Origin: JANQHS01 sp965267505
GTDB taxonomy: Bacteria; Bacteroidota; Bacteroidia; Cytophagales; CCMP332
Assembly: GCA_965267505.1 (NCBI GenBank)
Contig: OZ254081.1
Span: 682,001 to 746,000 of the forward strand
DNA length: 64,000 bases
Direction of reading: 5' to 3'
Position numbers and translations under genes: made by a program
Shown: piece by piece, positions 43,185-52,211 of the stretch
Layout of the letters: the number at the start of each line of letters is the position of its first letter
How positions within the stretch are numbered: position 1 is the first letter of the stretch
The notes under the pieces: generated by a model
What the model saw: only the letters and a program-made list of their open reading frames with translations
Databases searched by the model: none
What the model was told of the DNA's origin: nothing

Positions 43185-44026
43185 ATTTTCTTCACTAGTC
43201 CCTGCAATACTTTTCCCGGTCCAGACTCAATGAAATGGGTGGCCCCATCTCCAACCATATTCTGAACAGATTGGGTCCATTTAACCGGAGCGGTTAACTG
43301 AGCGATTAGTTTTCTTTTGATCGCATCAGGATCTTGAGAAGCTGCGGCATCCATATTCTGGTAGATGGGACAAATGGGGCCTTGGATATCGGTTTCCATA
43401 ATGGCAACCTCTAGTTCTTCTCTTGCCGGCTCCATTAATGGAGAATGAAATGCTCCTCCAACAGGCAAAGGCAAGGCTCTCCTTGCTCCGGCTTCAGTAA
43501 GTTTTTCACATGCGACCTCAATCCCCTTCATACTTCCCGAGATCACCAATTGTCCAGGACAATTATAATTGGCGGGAACCACCACCTCATCCATGGAGGC
43601 ACAGATATCTTCAACAACCTTATCATCCAGTCCGATGATTGCCGCCATAGTAGATGGCTGAGCTTCACAGGCCTTTTGCATAGCCATTGCTCTCTTGTAA
43701 ACCAGGCCTAATCCATCTTCAAAACTCATTCCCTGAGCAGAAACCAAAGCCGAAAATTCACCCAAAGAATGGCCCGCAACCATTTCTGGCTTGAAATCGT
43801 CATTGAGCAATGCTTTTACTACAGAATGGACAAAAATGGCCGGTTGAGTAACCCGGGTTTGTTTTAGGTCCTCTGGAGTTCCTTCAAACATGGTTTTTGA
43901 AAGGTCGAATCCTAAGACCTTATCCCCTGTTTCAAATAGCTCTCTACCTCTTCCGCCTTCATCATAGATCTCTTTTCCCATCCCGGGAAATTGTGATCCT
44001 TGTCCTGGAAAAACATATGCTCTCAT
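43148..44026 (-). CDS. fabD: Malonyl-CoA:ACP transacylase
   Basis: Loads malonyl groups onto acyl carrier protein for fatty acid synthesis. The 292 residues match FabD: VFPGQGSQFPGMG at the start, the nucleophile block GHSLGEFSAL with Ser87, Arg in YKRAMAMQKA, and the His in GGAFHSPLMEPA. ATG start at 44026. A perfect 17-base palindrome touches the start codon on the upstream side. It is the third gene after the type-B cargo protein and the DCC protein. Confidence 0.95.
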   Translation of the reverse strand: MRAYVFPGQGSQFPGMGKEIYDEGGRGRELFETGDKVLGFDLSKTMFEGTPEDLKQTRVTQPAIFVHSVVKALLNDDFKPEMVAGHSLGEFSALVSAQGMSFEDGLGLVYKRAMAMQKACEAQPSTMAAIIGLDDKVVEDICASMDEVVVPANYNCPGQLVISGSMKGIEVACEKLTEAGARRALPLPVGGAFHSPLMEPAREELEVAIMETDIQGPICPIYQNMDAAASQDPDAIKRKLIAQLTAPVKWTQSVQNMVGDGATHFIESGPGKVLQGLVKKIHREAEVSSIEG

Positions 44027-44043
44027 GCGAATAAATTATTCGC
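44027..44043. promoter_or_regulatory. Perfect palindrome against the fabD start codon
   Basis: GCGAATAA and TTATTCGC (44027-44034 and 44036-44043) are perfect inverted arms around one A. It fills most of the 23-base gap between the DCC and fabD genes and directly precedes the fabD ATG. It could be an operator or an RNA hairpin over the start; neither is shown. Confidence 0.55.
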
Positions 44044-44049
44044 GCAAAA

Positions 44050-44460
44050 CTAAGAAAGAAACCTATGAGAAACTTCGGGCCCAGGGATCATACAGCTATC
44101 ATATTTTCCAAACCAGGAATAACGGTTTCGGGCTATCCAACGGTACACTCCGTTACGAATAAATTGTGGAAGGATCAGAAATACTTTTAGGATTGAAATT
44201 GGGAACATTAGCTCTCCGGCAAGTTGCAAAGCGGCAGTTGATTCAGAATAGACCTTTCCATTTTTTACGTAAATGATTGAATCTCCTAATTCCTTTTTTC
44301 CGTATTGACCCAAAGATTCAATAGCGATATCTGATTGAAGCGGAGCGAAAAGCAGATCTTTCCTTGAATTGTATTTCAACAGGAACTGGATACTACCATT
44401 GCATAAATGACAGACCCCATCAAAGAAAACGACTTTTTGATTATCCTTAATTTCCGTCAA
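44050..44460 (-). CDS. DCC family thiol-disulfide oxidoreductase-like protein (DUF393)
   Basis: A 136-residue protein with the DCC signature VFFDGVCHLCNGSIQFLLKY (Asp14, Cys17, Cys20). The rest matches the family: DLLFAPLQSDIA, a short hydrophobic middle, and WIARNRYSWFGKYDSCMIPG near the end. The Cys pair suggests a thioredoxin-like redox role, unproven in the family. The start is a TTG at 44458-44460, overlapping the stop of the upstream cargo gene by 4 bases. Confidence 0.9.
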   Translation of the reverse strand: MTEIKDNQKVVFFDGVCHLCNGSIQFLLKYNSRKDLLFAPLQSDIAIESLGQYGKKELGDSIIYVKNGKVYSESTAALQLAGELMFPISILKVFLILPQFIRNGVYRWIARNRYSWFGKYDSCMIPGPEVSHRFLS

Positions 44461-47186
44461 TAGCTAATGAATAAGTAACCTTTAAAAAATTCGAGTTCAT
44501 CTTCCTCTCTAAGTCTGGCAAATCGCACCTGTGCCTCATAAAAATAATGTCCTGGAGGAACTTTATTTCCCCCATCGCCGGATCCATCCCAGTTTATCCG
44601 AATGTCATCGTCGACCTCAGCCACAAGAGCTCCCCAACGGTTATAGACCCTGAACAAAACCTCTTCTACAAACCTGGGTTCAGGACAAGCCCTGAAAGTT
44701 TCATTGAAGGCATCCCCGTTTGGAGTGAATGTATTCGGTAATCGAAAATATGGGCAGTTGTCATTGCATACCTCGTTACTGAAATTACTCTCGTTCCCAA
44801 AGGAGTCTATAGCTGTAACCACATAGCAATTTGCCAAATTTCCATCCGTGTGGTCATAGGAAATAGTATCAGCCCCCACATCCTCAAGAAATACATAAGG
44901 ATCTCCCGGCCTTCTTCTAGTATAAATGTTGTAGAACTCGATCTCCGTATCGCAACCAGAACTTAGGTCTGGGACCCAGGAAATTTTATTAGCCAGTGGC
45001 TGGGGAATATCATTCGGATTACTTGAGCAATCCAGATTGGAATAAAGGGAATCACAATTAATTGACTCGATGCTCAATATCGGAGGACAAGGGGGAATCG
45101 AATCTCTGGGGATTTCACATTTGATCTGGCTACGGTTGATCAAAATAGAGGGATACTTATCTGTGAAATAACTTCCTCTTGTTTCAATGTAATAACAATA
45201 TTCCCTTCCATTTTCAAGCTTTTGTCCATTGAAAGTGCCTCTGTCAAGGTATTCAAAGGGGTCTCCTTCAATGCGAACAGAATCAATCAGTTGGAAGGCC
45301 GCTCCCGTATCTCTTCGGTAGATCAAATGATAAAGCCCTTCATAATTCCATGGAATAAAGGCATTCCAGCTAAGTTGAATTTTCTCACCACCGGGAACCG
45401 CACTCAGAAACGCCGAGGAAGCAAAAGAGCGTGGGTCTCTCAGGGAATCTCCTCCATCGGTATAGAAATCCAAACGATAGAAAACATTCGTGTCGACGGT
45501 ATTGATGTTCTGGTCAAGGAAGGTGGTATCGTCGAGGTCAGTTGTCATATAAATCTGAGTTTCATTTCCCTCTGCTATTCGAAAAAGCTCATAAGAATAA
45601 GGTGGAGCATAAACAGAAGAATCCAACTCAATGGGTTTGGCCCAATTCACCTCTATCTCCCCATCAATAATCTTGGTACTGCTTACATCCACCTTGGTGA
45701 AAAATGGAACATCTAATCTCAAGGTGGCACACTTCTCATTTGATGCTTTACTGATGGCCCCATCTAGAAATGTAGCAACTAGTACGTAGCAATATTCTGG
45801 CCCTTTTAATAGCCCTAAGCCGCCATTATTATCTCTGAAGCTCAGAGTGTTTATGTCTACATCATTGACATATTCATATCCTAGTGGGGCTCCTTTTGAG
45901 CAATCATCAAGATTTACAGAATCCCCAGGACCTACTTTTCTATAGATTTCCATTCGGGTCGCATTAGGGCATGAATAGGAAGACCACCTCAGATCAATAT
46001 AATCAGCACCAATTATTGCTGTGTCCAGCTGGGGTTGGGGTCCAAGAACAGTTATATCAGAGGAGGCAAAATCGGTTAGCTGTTGTCCCGGAGGTACGTC
46101 ATCATCTACCCTAAAGGTTGCTCTATAAGGACTGTTTCGAATATGAGAACATAGAGTATTCCAGCGCATCAATCCCGTTCCGGGACTAGCCAGCGCTTGG
46201 TTGGCGGGTGGCGAAAAGGTGGCGAAGGAGCTAGGTACCTCAAAGGGCTCACCTGAAGCAGATAAGAAAATATTGTTAGGCGGAGCATCCTGGTCGACTC
46301 CAAGAACCCGGATCTCTAAAGAGCTACCGGCAACAACGCATACTGGTGTAGGAGCCGTAATCAAGGGTCTTCGATTTGGAATTCCTGAAACTACGATCTG
46401 CATATCCCGAGTTACATAACCCAGTTCTTCAAAATCCCCGGTGAAGATGTTTTTCCTCCATTCGATTGCTCTGAATGCGATATTGTAGAATCCATTCAAA
46501 TTGGGAGCATCCCAGGTGATGACCCCGGTTGCAGGATCGATCTCAAAAAATGCCGGAGCTGTTCCAGCTTCATTTAATCCTCCCGCTACAACATCAGGGT
46601 CTCGATAATTAACCACATCACCCCCACCAGCCATTTTAGGGACGGTTAGTTCATAGGATATACTATCTCCGTCTGGATCATAGCCCCCGTTATCAAAAAT
46701 CCATTTTTGGCCGTTTGCCGCATTGACCACTGGAATTTGGGTAAACCGTGGGCTAGAGTTAAGTCCAGCGGCGGCATCAATAAATACCTTTGTTTGGACA
46801 TAGAAAGCGGTGTTTACTGAATTATCAAAATTTAAAACGCCGGCATTCCGGTTCTCATCTACCACACTAACAATGTATTCCACTCCTACACCTGAAGGAA
46901 AAGTATGCACCGTATCATAAATGTTTATTGTGGTTCCATTACCAAGATCTTGATCTGATGAGCGTGAAACAGTAACCGTGGGAGAATTGTCTCCAAAATT
47001 GAGATCAACATTATTGCTTACAACTGGAGAATTATTGTCTGTATAGAGAATTACGGTGAATCTCCATTGAAGAAAACTGTTATTGATGTTTTCAGCTAGG
47101 ATCTCTCCCGCCCTCAGGTGAGTAGCATAACCCTTCAAGCCAGCCAGGAAAAATACAAGGATCAGAAAGCCTTTAAAAAATCTCAT
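44457..47186 (-). CDS. Large secreted protein with gliding-motility-type (type B) C-terminal domain
   Basis: A 909-residue exported protein with a signal peptide ending near GYA. The first half has cadherin- or PKD-like beta domains (GQKWIFDNGGYDPDGDSIS, YELTVPKM). The second half has fibronectin III-like repeats (IIDGEIEVNWAKPIELDSS, AVPGGEKIQLSWNAFIPW). The last 90 residues are the type B T9SS sorting domain: LPNTFTPNGDAFNETF, VYNRWGALVAE, WDGSGDGGNKVPPGHYFY. It is likely attached to or released from the cell surface. It overlaps the DCC gene by 4 bases, and fabD follows, an odd mix for one operon. Confidence 0.9.
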   Translation of the reverse strand: MRFFKGFLILVFFLAGLKGYATHLRAGEILAENINNSFLQWRFTVILYTDNNSPVVSNNVDLNFGDNSPTVTVSRSSDQDLGNGTTINIYDTVHTFPSGVGVEYIVSVVDENRNAGVLNFDNSVNTAFYVQTKVFIDAAAGLNSSPRFTQIPVVNAANGQKWIFDNGGYDPDGDSISYELTVPKMAGGGDVVNYRDPDVVAGGLNEAGTAPAFFEIDPATGVITWDAPNLNGFYNIAFRAIEWRKNIFTGDFEELGYVTRDMQIVVSGIPNRRPLITAPTPVCVVAGSSLEIRVLGVDQDAPPNNIFLSASGEPFEVPSSFATFSPPANQALASPGTGLMRWNTLCSHIRNSPYRATFRVDDDVPPGQQLTDFASSDITVLGPQPQLDTAIIGADYIDLRWSSYSCPNATRMEIYRKVGPGDSVNLDDCSKGAPLGYEYVNDVDINTLSFRDNNGGLGLLKGPEYCYVLVATFLDGAISKASNEKCATLRLDVPFFTKVDVSSTKIIDGEIEVNWAKPIELDSSVYAPPYSYELFRIAEGNETQIYMTTDLDDTTFLDQNINTVDTNVFYRLDFYTDGGDSLRDPRSFASSAFLSAVPGGEKIQLSWNAFIPWNYEGLYHLIYRRDTGAAFQLIDSVRIEGDPFEYLDRGTFNGQKLENGREYCYYIETRGSYFTDKYPSILINRSQIKCEIPRDSIPPCPPILSIESINCDSLYSNLDCSSNPNDIPQPLANKISWVPDLSSGCDTEIEFYNIYTRRRPGDPYVFLEDVGADTISYDHTDGNLANCYVVTAIDSFGNESNFSNEVCNDNCPYFRLPNTFTPNGDAFNETFRACPEPRFVEEVLFRVYNRWGALVAEVDDDIRINWDGSGDGGNKVPPGHYFYEAQVRFARLREEDELEFFKGYLFISY

Positions 47187-47302
47187 TTCGCTTATCCCAG
47201 GGATAAAACATTTCTACATTAATACTGGTTTTTTTTGAAAGGTTTTATTCATAACGAATAATTCTGAAAAAAAATTTATTGGGCGGACAGATTAAGGTTA
47301 GA

Positions 47303-47333
47303 TTTGAATGGTTAAAAATCGTTAATATTTTTA
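47303..47333 (+). promoter_or_regulatory. Candidate promoter of the sdh operon
   Basis: TTTG (47303-47306) and TATTTTTA (47326-47333) are 19 bases apart. Only the last base of the -7 box differs from TAnnTTTG. The sdhC ATG is 16 bases downstream. Confidence 0.5.
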
Positions 47334-47349
47334 ATTGAACGAATGACTT

Positions 47350-48039
47350 ATGGGTTGGTTATCTAAAGCCTTTGCAAGTAACATAGGAAGGAAATGGGTA
47401 GTTTCGTTAACCGGACTTTTTTTGATCCTTTTTCTTCTGGTACACATGTCAGGAAACTTTACACTTCTTAAAGCAGGAGCAGATGAAGGAGCTGCTTTTA
47501 ACGAATACTCCGAATTCATGGGTCACAATCCTTTGATTCAAACTGTTGCCTGGATCACCAAGATTCTTATTTTATTACATATAGTTCAAACCCTGTATTT
47601 GACCTATTTGAATAGAAAAGCAAGACCGGTTTCCTATTCATATGAAAAGCCTGGTCAAAGTAGTTCCTGGTCATCAAGGAATATGGCATTCCTAGGGACC
47701 ATACTTTTGGTTTTCCTTGTGCTTCATTTGAAAACCTTTTGGTATGTGGTCCACTATGGTGAAGTTCCTTATGTAGATGGAGATCCATCAAATGGAAGAG
47801 ATTATTTTGAGCTTGTCAAAGCAGCCTTTGCTCAGGTTTGGTATGTTGCTCTTTATCTTCTGGCATTACTTGGATTGTCCTTTCATTTATGGCATGGATT
47901 TGAGAGCTCATTCCAAACCTTAGGATTAAATCATAAAAAATACACTCCAATCATTCAATTTGTAGGAAGAGCCTTTGCGATCCTGGTTCCTCTAGGATTC
48001 GCCACGCAACCCATCTTCATCTACTTGTTAGACAATTAA
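47350..48039 (+). CDS. sdhC: Succinate dehydrogenase cytochrome b subunit
   Basis: The membrane anchor of type-B succinate dehydrogenase, 229 residues with five hydrophobic helices. Heme-ligand His residues are visible in LLVHMSGNFTLL, ILLHIVQTLYLTY, LVLHLKTFWYV and LWHGFESSFQTLG, consistent with two hemes and menaquinone as electron acceptor. ATG start at 47350. First gene of the sdhCAB operon; sdhA starts 6 bases after its stop. Confidence 0.95.
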   Translation: MGWLSKAFASNIGRKWVVSLTGLFLILFLLVHMSGNFTLLKAGADEGAAFNEYSEFMGHNPLIQTVAWITKILILLHIVQTLYLTYLNRKARPVSYSYEKPGQSSSWSSRNMAFLGTILLVFLVLHLKTFWYVVHYGEVPYVDGDPSNGRDYFELVKAAFAQVWYVALYLLALLGLSFHLWHGFESSFQTLGLNHKKYTPIIQFVGRAFAILVPLGFATQPIFIYLLDN

Positions 48040-48045
48040 TTGTTT

Positions 48046-49959
48046 ATGAAACTAGATTCTAAAATTCCTGAAGGACCCCTGGCTGAAAAATGGGCAAAAC
48101 ACAAGTTCAATGTTAAGTTGGTCAACCCAGCCAATAAGAGGAAGTATGACATTATTGTAGTCGGTACCGGACTTGCAGGAGCATCGGCCTCTGCAACACT
48201 TGCGGAATTGGGCTATAACGTAAAAGCTTTTTGTTTTCAAGATAGCCCCAGGAGGGCGCATAGCATTGCAGCCCAGGGAGGAATAAATGCTGCCAAGAAT
48301 TACCAAAATGATGGCGACAGTATTTTTAGACTTTTTTATGACACGGTAAAAGGAGGAGACTACCGGAGCAGAGAAGCCAATGTCCATAGGCTCGCCGAAG
48401 AAAGTGTCAATATCATTGATCAATGCGTATCTCAAGGAGTTCCTTTTGCCAGGGAATATGGTGGATACCTTGACAACAGATCTTTCGGAGGGGCACAAGT
48501 ATCCAGGACCTTTTACGCCAGAGGGCAAACTGGACAGCAATTATTGCTAGGGGCTTATTCTCAAATGTCCAGGCAGATAGCCGCCGGAAAAATAAAATTG
48601 TATTCCAGAACCGAGATGTTGGATCTGGTTGTGGTTGATGGAAAAGCGAGGGGGATTGTTACCCGGAACCTCGTTACGGGAAAAATTGAATCTCATAGTG
48701 CTCATGCAGTATTGCTTTGTACAGGAGGATACGGAAACGTATTCTATTTAAGTACAAATGCCATGGGATCAAACGCTACTGCTTCCTGGCGTGCTTATAA
48801 GAAAGGAGCTCTTTTCGCAAATCCTTGTTTCACGCAAATCCACCCAACCTGTATCCCTGTTTCGGGAGACTATCAAAGTAAGTTGACCTTGATGTCAGAA
48901 TCCCTGAGAAACGACGGAAGAGTCTGGGTTCCAAAAAAGGTTGGAGATAAAAGAAAACCCAATGATATCCCCGAAGATGAACGGGATTATTACTTGGAAA
49001 GAAGGTATCCATCCTTTGGGAATTTGGTACCGAGGGATGTGGCTTCAAGAAATGCCAAAATGGTATGTGATGAAGGGAGAGGTGTAGGTGAAAGCGGTCT
49101 TGCGGTCTATCTGGATTTCAGGGATGCCATACTTAGAGATGGAGAAGATACCATCAGAGCCAAGTATGGAAATCTATTTCAGATGTATGAAAAGATCACA
49201 GATGAAAATCCATACCAGGTTCCAATGAGGATTTATCCGGCAGTCCACTATACCATGGGTGGACTTTGGGTTGATTATAATCTTATGACCAATGTACCAG
49301 GACTCTACGCCTTGGGAGAGTGTAACTTCTCAGATCACGGAGCCAACAGATTAGGAGCCTCCGCTTTAATGCAAGGATTGGCCGATGGATATTTTGTAAT
49401 TCCTGCAACCATTGGTGATTATCTGGCAGGGGAAGCATATGAAAAGATTGATACCGATCATCCTGAATTCAAAAAGGTAGAGGAAGAGGTCTCCAATAGA
49501 TTAGGAAAGCTATTATCACTTAAGGGTAATAAAACGGTGGATGAATTCCACCGGGAGTTAGGCTTGTTGATGTGGGACCATTGTGGAATGGCACGAAACA
49601 AAGAAGGGTTGGAAAAAGCCTTAAAGGATATCCAGGGCATCAAAGAGGATTTCTGGAAGAACGCAAAGCTTACCGGAACCAACGCAGAGCTGAATATTAC
49701 ACTGGAAAAGGCAAATCGTGTTGCAGACTTCATAGAATTAGGAGAACTGATGATCCGAGATGCTCTTAATAGGGCGGAATCATGTGGTGGTCACTTTAGA
49801 GAGGAAAGTCAAACTGAAGAGGGCGAAGCTCTAAGGGATGACGATAACTACTCTTATGTGGCTGCATGGGAGTTTAAAGGGAATGATCAAAGCCCTGATC
49901 TCCACAAAGAAGAATTGAAATTTGAAAATGTTAAACTCACTCAAAGGAGTTATAAATAA
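48046..49959 (+). CDS. sdhA: Succinate dehydrogenase flavoprotein subunit
   Basis: The FAD-carrying catalytic subunit that oxidises succinate to fumarate. The ATG at 48046 (MKLDSKIPEGPL) is preferred to a TTG at 48040. The 637 residues contain the dinucleotide loop VVGTGLAGASASATLAELG, the FAD-linking His block RAHSIAAQGGINAAKN, YARGQTGQQLLLGAYSQM, the catalytic region RIYPAVHYTMGGLWVDYN, and GANRLGASALMQGLADG. The sequence is of the type-B branch shared by Bacteroidota. Second gene of sdhCAB. Confidence 0.97.
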   Translation: MKLDSKIPEGPLAEKWAKHKFNVKLVNPANKRKYDIIVVGTGLAGASASATLAELGYNVKAFCFQDSPRRAHSIAAQGGINAAKNYQNDGDSIFRLFYDTVKGGDYRSREANVHRLAEESVNIIDQCVSQGVPFAREYGGYLDNRSFGGAQVSRTFYARGQTGQQLLLGAYSQMSRQIAAGKIKLYSRTEMLDLVVVDGKARGIVTRNLVTGKIESHSAHAVLLCTGGYGNVFYLSTNAMGSNATASWRAYKKGALFANPCFTQIHPTCIPVSGDYQSKLTLMSESLRNDGRVWVPKKVGDKRKPNDIPEDERDYYLERRYPSFGNLVPRDVASRNAKMVCDEGRGVGESGLAVYLDFRDAILRDGEDTIRAKYGNLFQMYEKITDENPYQVPMRIYPAVHYTMGGLWVDYNLMTNVPGLYALGECNFSDHGANRLGASALMQGLADGYFVIPATIGDYLAGEAYEKIDTDHPEFKKVEEEVSNRLGKLLSLKGNKTVDEFHRELGLLMWDHCGMARNKEGLEKALKDIQGIKEDFWKNAKLTGTNAELNITLEKANRVADFIELGELMIRDALNRAESCGGHFREESQTEEGEALRDDDNYSYVAAWEFKGNDQSPDLHKEELKFENVKLTQRSYK

Positions 49960-49971
49960 TCCGGTATCGAT

Positions 49972-50727
49972 ATGAAACTAAAACTTAAGATCTGGAGACA
50001 AAAGAATGCCTCAAGCAAGGGCAAGATGGTAGAATACCAGGTTGATAATATTTCACCTGATATGTCTTTCCTTGAAATGCTTGACGTATTGAATGAGGAC
50101 CTTTTGAAAAAAGGCGAAGATCCAATCGCATTTGACCATGATTGCCGTGAAGGGATCTGTGGAATGTGTAGCCTCTTTATCAACGGAAGACCGCATGGGC
50201 CCAACAAAGCAGTAACGACCTGTCAGGTTCATATGAGAAGCTTCAAGGATGGAGACACCATTCATATTGAGCCTTGGAGGGCAAAGGGGTTTCCAATTCT
50301 AAAAGACCTGGTTACAGATCGCTCATCATTTGATCGAATCATTCAAGCCGGAGGATACGTTTCTGCCAATACCGGTAGTGCACCCGATGCCAATGAGATC
50401 CCAATTCCCAAGGATATTGCGGATAAGGCTTTTGATGCAGCAACATGCATCGGATGTGGTGCTTGCGTGGCTGCCTGTAAAAATGCATCTGCTACCCTAT
50501 TCGTTGCGGCTAAGGTTTCTCAAATGGCTCTTCTTCCACAAGGACAGGTTGAAAGAAAGGCCAGGGTCGAGAATATGGTAGCCCAAATGGATGAGGAAGG
50601 ATTTGGAGCCTGCACCAATACAGGAGCTTGTTCGGCTGTTTGTCCAAAAGAGATATCTCTTGAAAACATAGCAAGGCTGAACAGAGAGTATCTCTCAGCG
50701 GTTGCTTCTTCTGAAAATTTAGGCTAG
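49972..50727 (+). CDS. sdhB: Succinate dehydrogenase iron-sulfur subunit
   Basis: Carries electrons from the flavin to the membrane quinone through three iron-sulfur clusters. The 251 residues show the 2Fe-2S ligands in CREGICGMCSLFINGRPHG and the later Cys (TTCQVH), the 4Fe-4S ligands in CIGCGACVAACKNAS, and GACSAVCPKEI for the third cluster. ATG start 12 bases after sdhA. A glycosyltransferase gene follows after 6 bases. Confidence 0.97.
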   Translation: MKLKLKIWRQKNASSKGKMVEYQVDNISPDMSFLEMLDVLNEDLLKKGEDPIAFDHDCREGICGMCSLFINGRPHGPNKAVTTCQVHMRSFKDGDTIHIEPWRAKGFPILKDLVTDRSSFDRIIQAGGYVSANTGSAPDANEIPIPKDIADKAFDAATCIGCGACVAACKNASATLFVAAKVSQMALLPQGQVERKARVENMVAQMDEEGFGACTNTGACSAVCPKEISLENIARLNREYLSAVASSENLG

Positions 50728-50733
50728 TCAATA

Positions 50734-51813
50734 ATGAAATTTCTTTTCCTTGTTCAAGGAGAAGGAAGAGGTCATATGACCCAGGCGATCACCTTGAAAA
50801 ACAGGATCGAGAGCTTGGGTCATTCTGTTTATGGAGGGGTTGGAATTAACCCTAGGAGAAAGGTCCCCAACTTTTTTCAGGAGGCCTTCGGTCAGGAATT
50901 ATTCTCCTATCAAAGCCCCAATTTTCTAGTGGATCAAAAAGGAAAGGGGCTTCAGATTGGCAAGTCAATTCTTCATAACCTATTACGAACTCAAAAATTT
51001 CTGGGTCAAATAAATTTCCTGAATCGCAAGATCAAGGAGATCCAACCAGAGGCAATTATAAATTTTTATGAGCCCCTGTTTGGACTGCATAATTATTTGA
51101 AAGGAAATAACCTGCCTTCTTTTTCAATAGCGCACCAATTTTTAATCCTACATCCTGATTTTGAAAAATACCAAGGTTCTGTCTCAGACAGATTATCACT
51201 GAAGTATTTCACAAAACTGACTGGATATGGAAGCAGAAAGCTCTTCGGGCTTTCCTTTTACCCTATCGTGGATAAAGGGAAAATAGTAAGTGTACCTCCG
51301 CTTCTCAGAAAAGAAATAAGGGAACTTCCTTCCTCCAATGAGGGCTTTTTCCTGGCCTACCTTCTAAATCCAGGTTACCTAGATGAAATAAAAAATTGGT
51401 CTGCCAAAAACCCGGGAATAAAGATCCGTTGCTTCACAGATTCCATAATGGAAGAAAGCTCCCAAAAATTTAATGATGATCTTGAGCTCTTCGGGCTTTC
51501 CGGAAAGAATTTCTTGGGATCCCTTGCGGGATGCAAAGGTCTGGTAACCACTTCGGGTTTCGAATCTGTTTGTGAGTCCATGTACTTGGGAAAACCAGTA
51601 TTAATGGTCCCGGTGAAGAATCATTATGAACAATTCGTGAATTCAAGGGATGGAGCAAAAGCCAAGGCAGGGATCTATAGCGATCATTTTGACCTGGACA
51701 GATTCCAGCACTTTATTGAAAATGATTATGAGGGGAATATGGATTTTACATCCTGGGTTGAAAGCCAGCAGAATAAAATGCTGGACGTTATTTTTGATGA
51801 ACTAAAGGAATGA
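50734..51813 (+). CDS. Glycosyltransferase, GT28/MJ1255-like
   Basis: A 359-residue GT-B fold protein. The N-terminal nucleotide-sugar loop is FLVQGEGRGHMTQAITLKNR. The C-terminal domain has KGLVTTSGFESVCESMYLGK and PVLMVPVKNHYEQFVNSR, the donor-binding loops of MurG-like enzymes. Such proteins glycosylate lipids or surface polymers; donor and acceptor are unknown. ATG start 6 bases after sdhB; the rhodanese gene start overlaps or directly follows its stop. Confidence 0.87.
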   Translation: MKFLFLVQGEGRGHMTQAITLKNRIESLGHSVYGGVGINPRRKVPNFFQEAFGQELFSYQSPNFLVDQKGKGLQIGKSILHNLLRTQKFLGQINFLNRKIKEIQPEAIINFYEPLFGLHNYLKGNNLPSFSIAHQFLILHPDFEKYQGSVSDRLSLKYFTKLTGYGSRKLFGLSFYPIVDKGKIVSVPPLLRKEIRELPSSNEGFFLAYLLNPGYLDEIKNWSAKNPGIKIRCFTDSIMEESSQKFNDDLELFGLSGKNFLGSLAGCKGLVTTSGFESVCESMYLGKPVLMVPVKNHYEQFVNSRDGAKAKAGIYSDHFDLDRFQHFIENDYEGNMDFTSWVESQQNKMLDVIFDELKE

Positions 51814-51815
51814 CC

Positions 51816-52211
51816 ATGAAAAAACAATTACTCTCCTTCTCGACGATTCTTCTGTTTGCAATGATAGGTTGCAATAAGCCAGTTGAAGGCCAAAGCCTAG
51901 ACTCTCCAAAGGAGTTTCAAGCCTTCATTGAAAATAACCCTGATGCCCAGATCATTGATGTAAGGACTCCAGATGAATATGCCAATGGATCAATTGAGGG
52001 ATCGGTATTGATTAATTTTTACGACTCCGATTTCAAGGAGAGAGTTCAAAAACTGGATAAGAGCAAACCGGTAATGGTTTATTGTGCGGCTGGAGGAAGG
52101 TCCGGAAAGGCCAGCAAAATACTAGTTTCTGAAGGCTTCACAAATGTTCATGACCTAAAAGGAGGAATGGGAGCCTGGACATCCCAAGGGATGCCAGTAA
52201 AAAATCAATGA
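51816..52211 (+). CDS. Rhodanese-like lipoprotein
   Basis: A 131-residue single rhodanese domain with a lipoprotein signal (FAMIGCNKP, modified Cys at residue 19). The domain has QIIDVRTPDEYANGSIEGSV and the active loop VMVYCAAGGRSGKAS with the catalytic Cys90. It probably transfers sulfur or handles cyanide or sulfane sulfur in the periplasm; which is unknown. An in-frame ATG at 51810 would add two residues. Its end overlaps the convergent prc gene by 7 bases. Confidence 0.9.
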   Translation: MKKQLLSFSTILLFAMIGCNKPVEGQSLDSPKEFQAFIENNPDAQIIDVRTPDEYANGSIEGSVLINFYDSDFKERVQKLDKSKPVMVYCAAGGRSGKASKILVSEGFTNVHDLKGGMGAWTSQGMPVKNQ

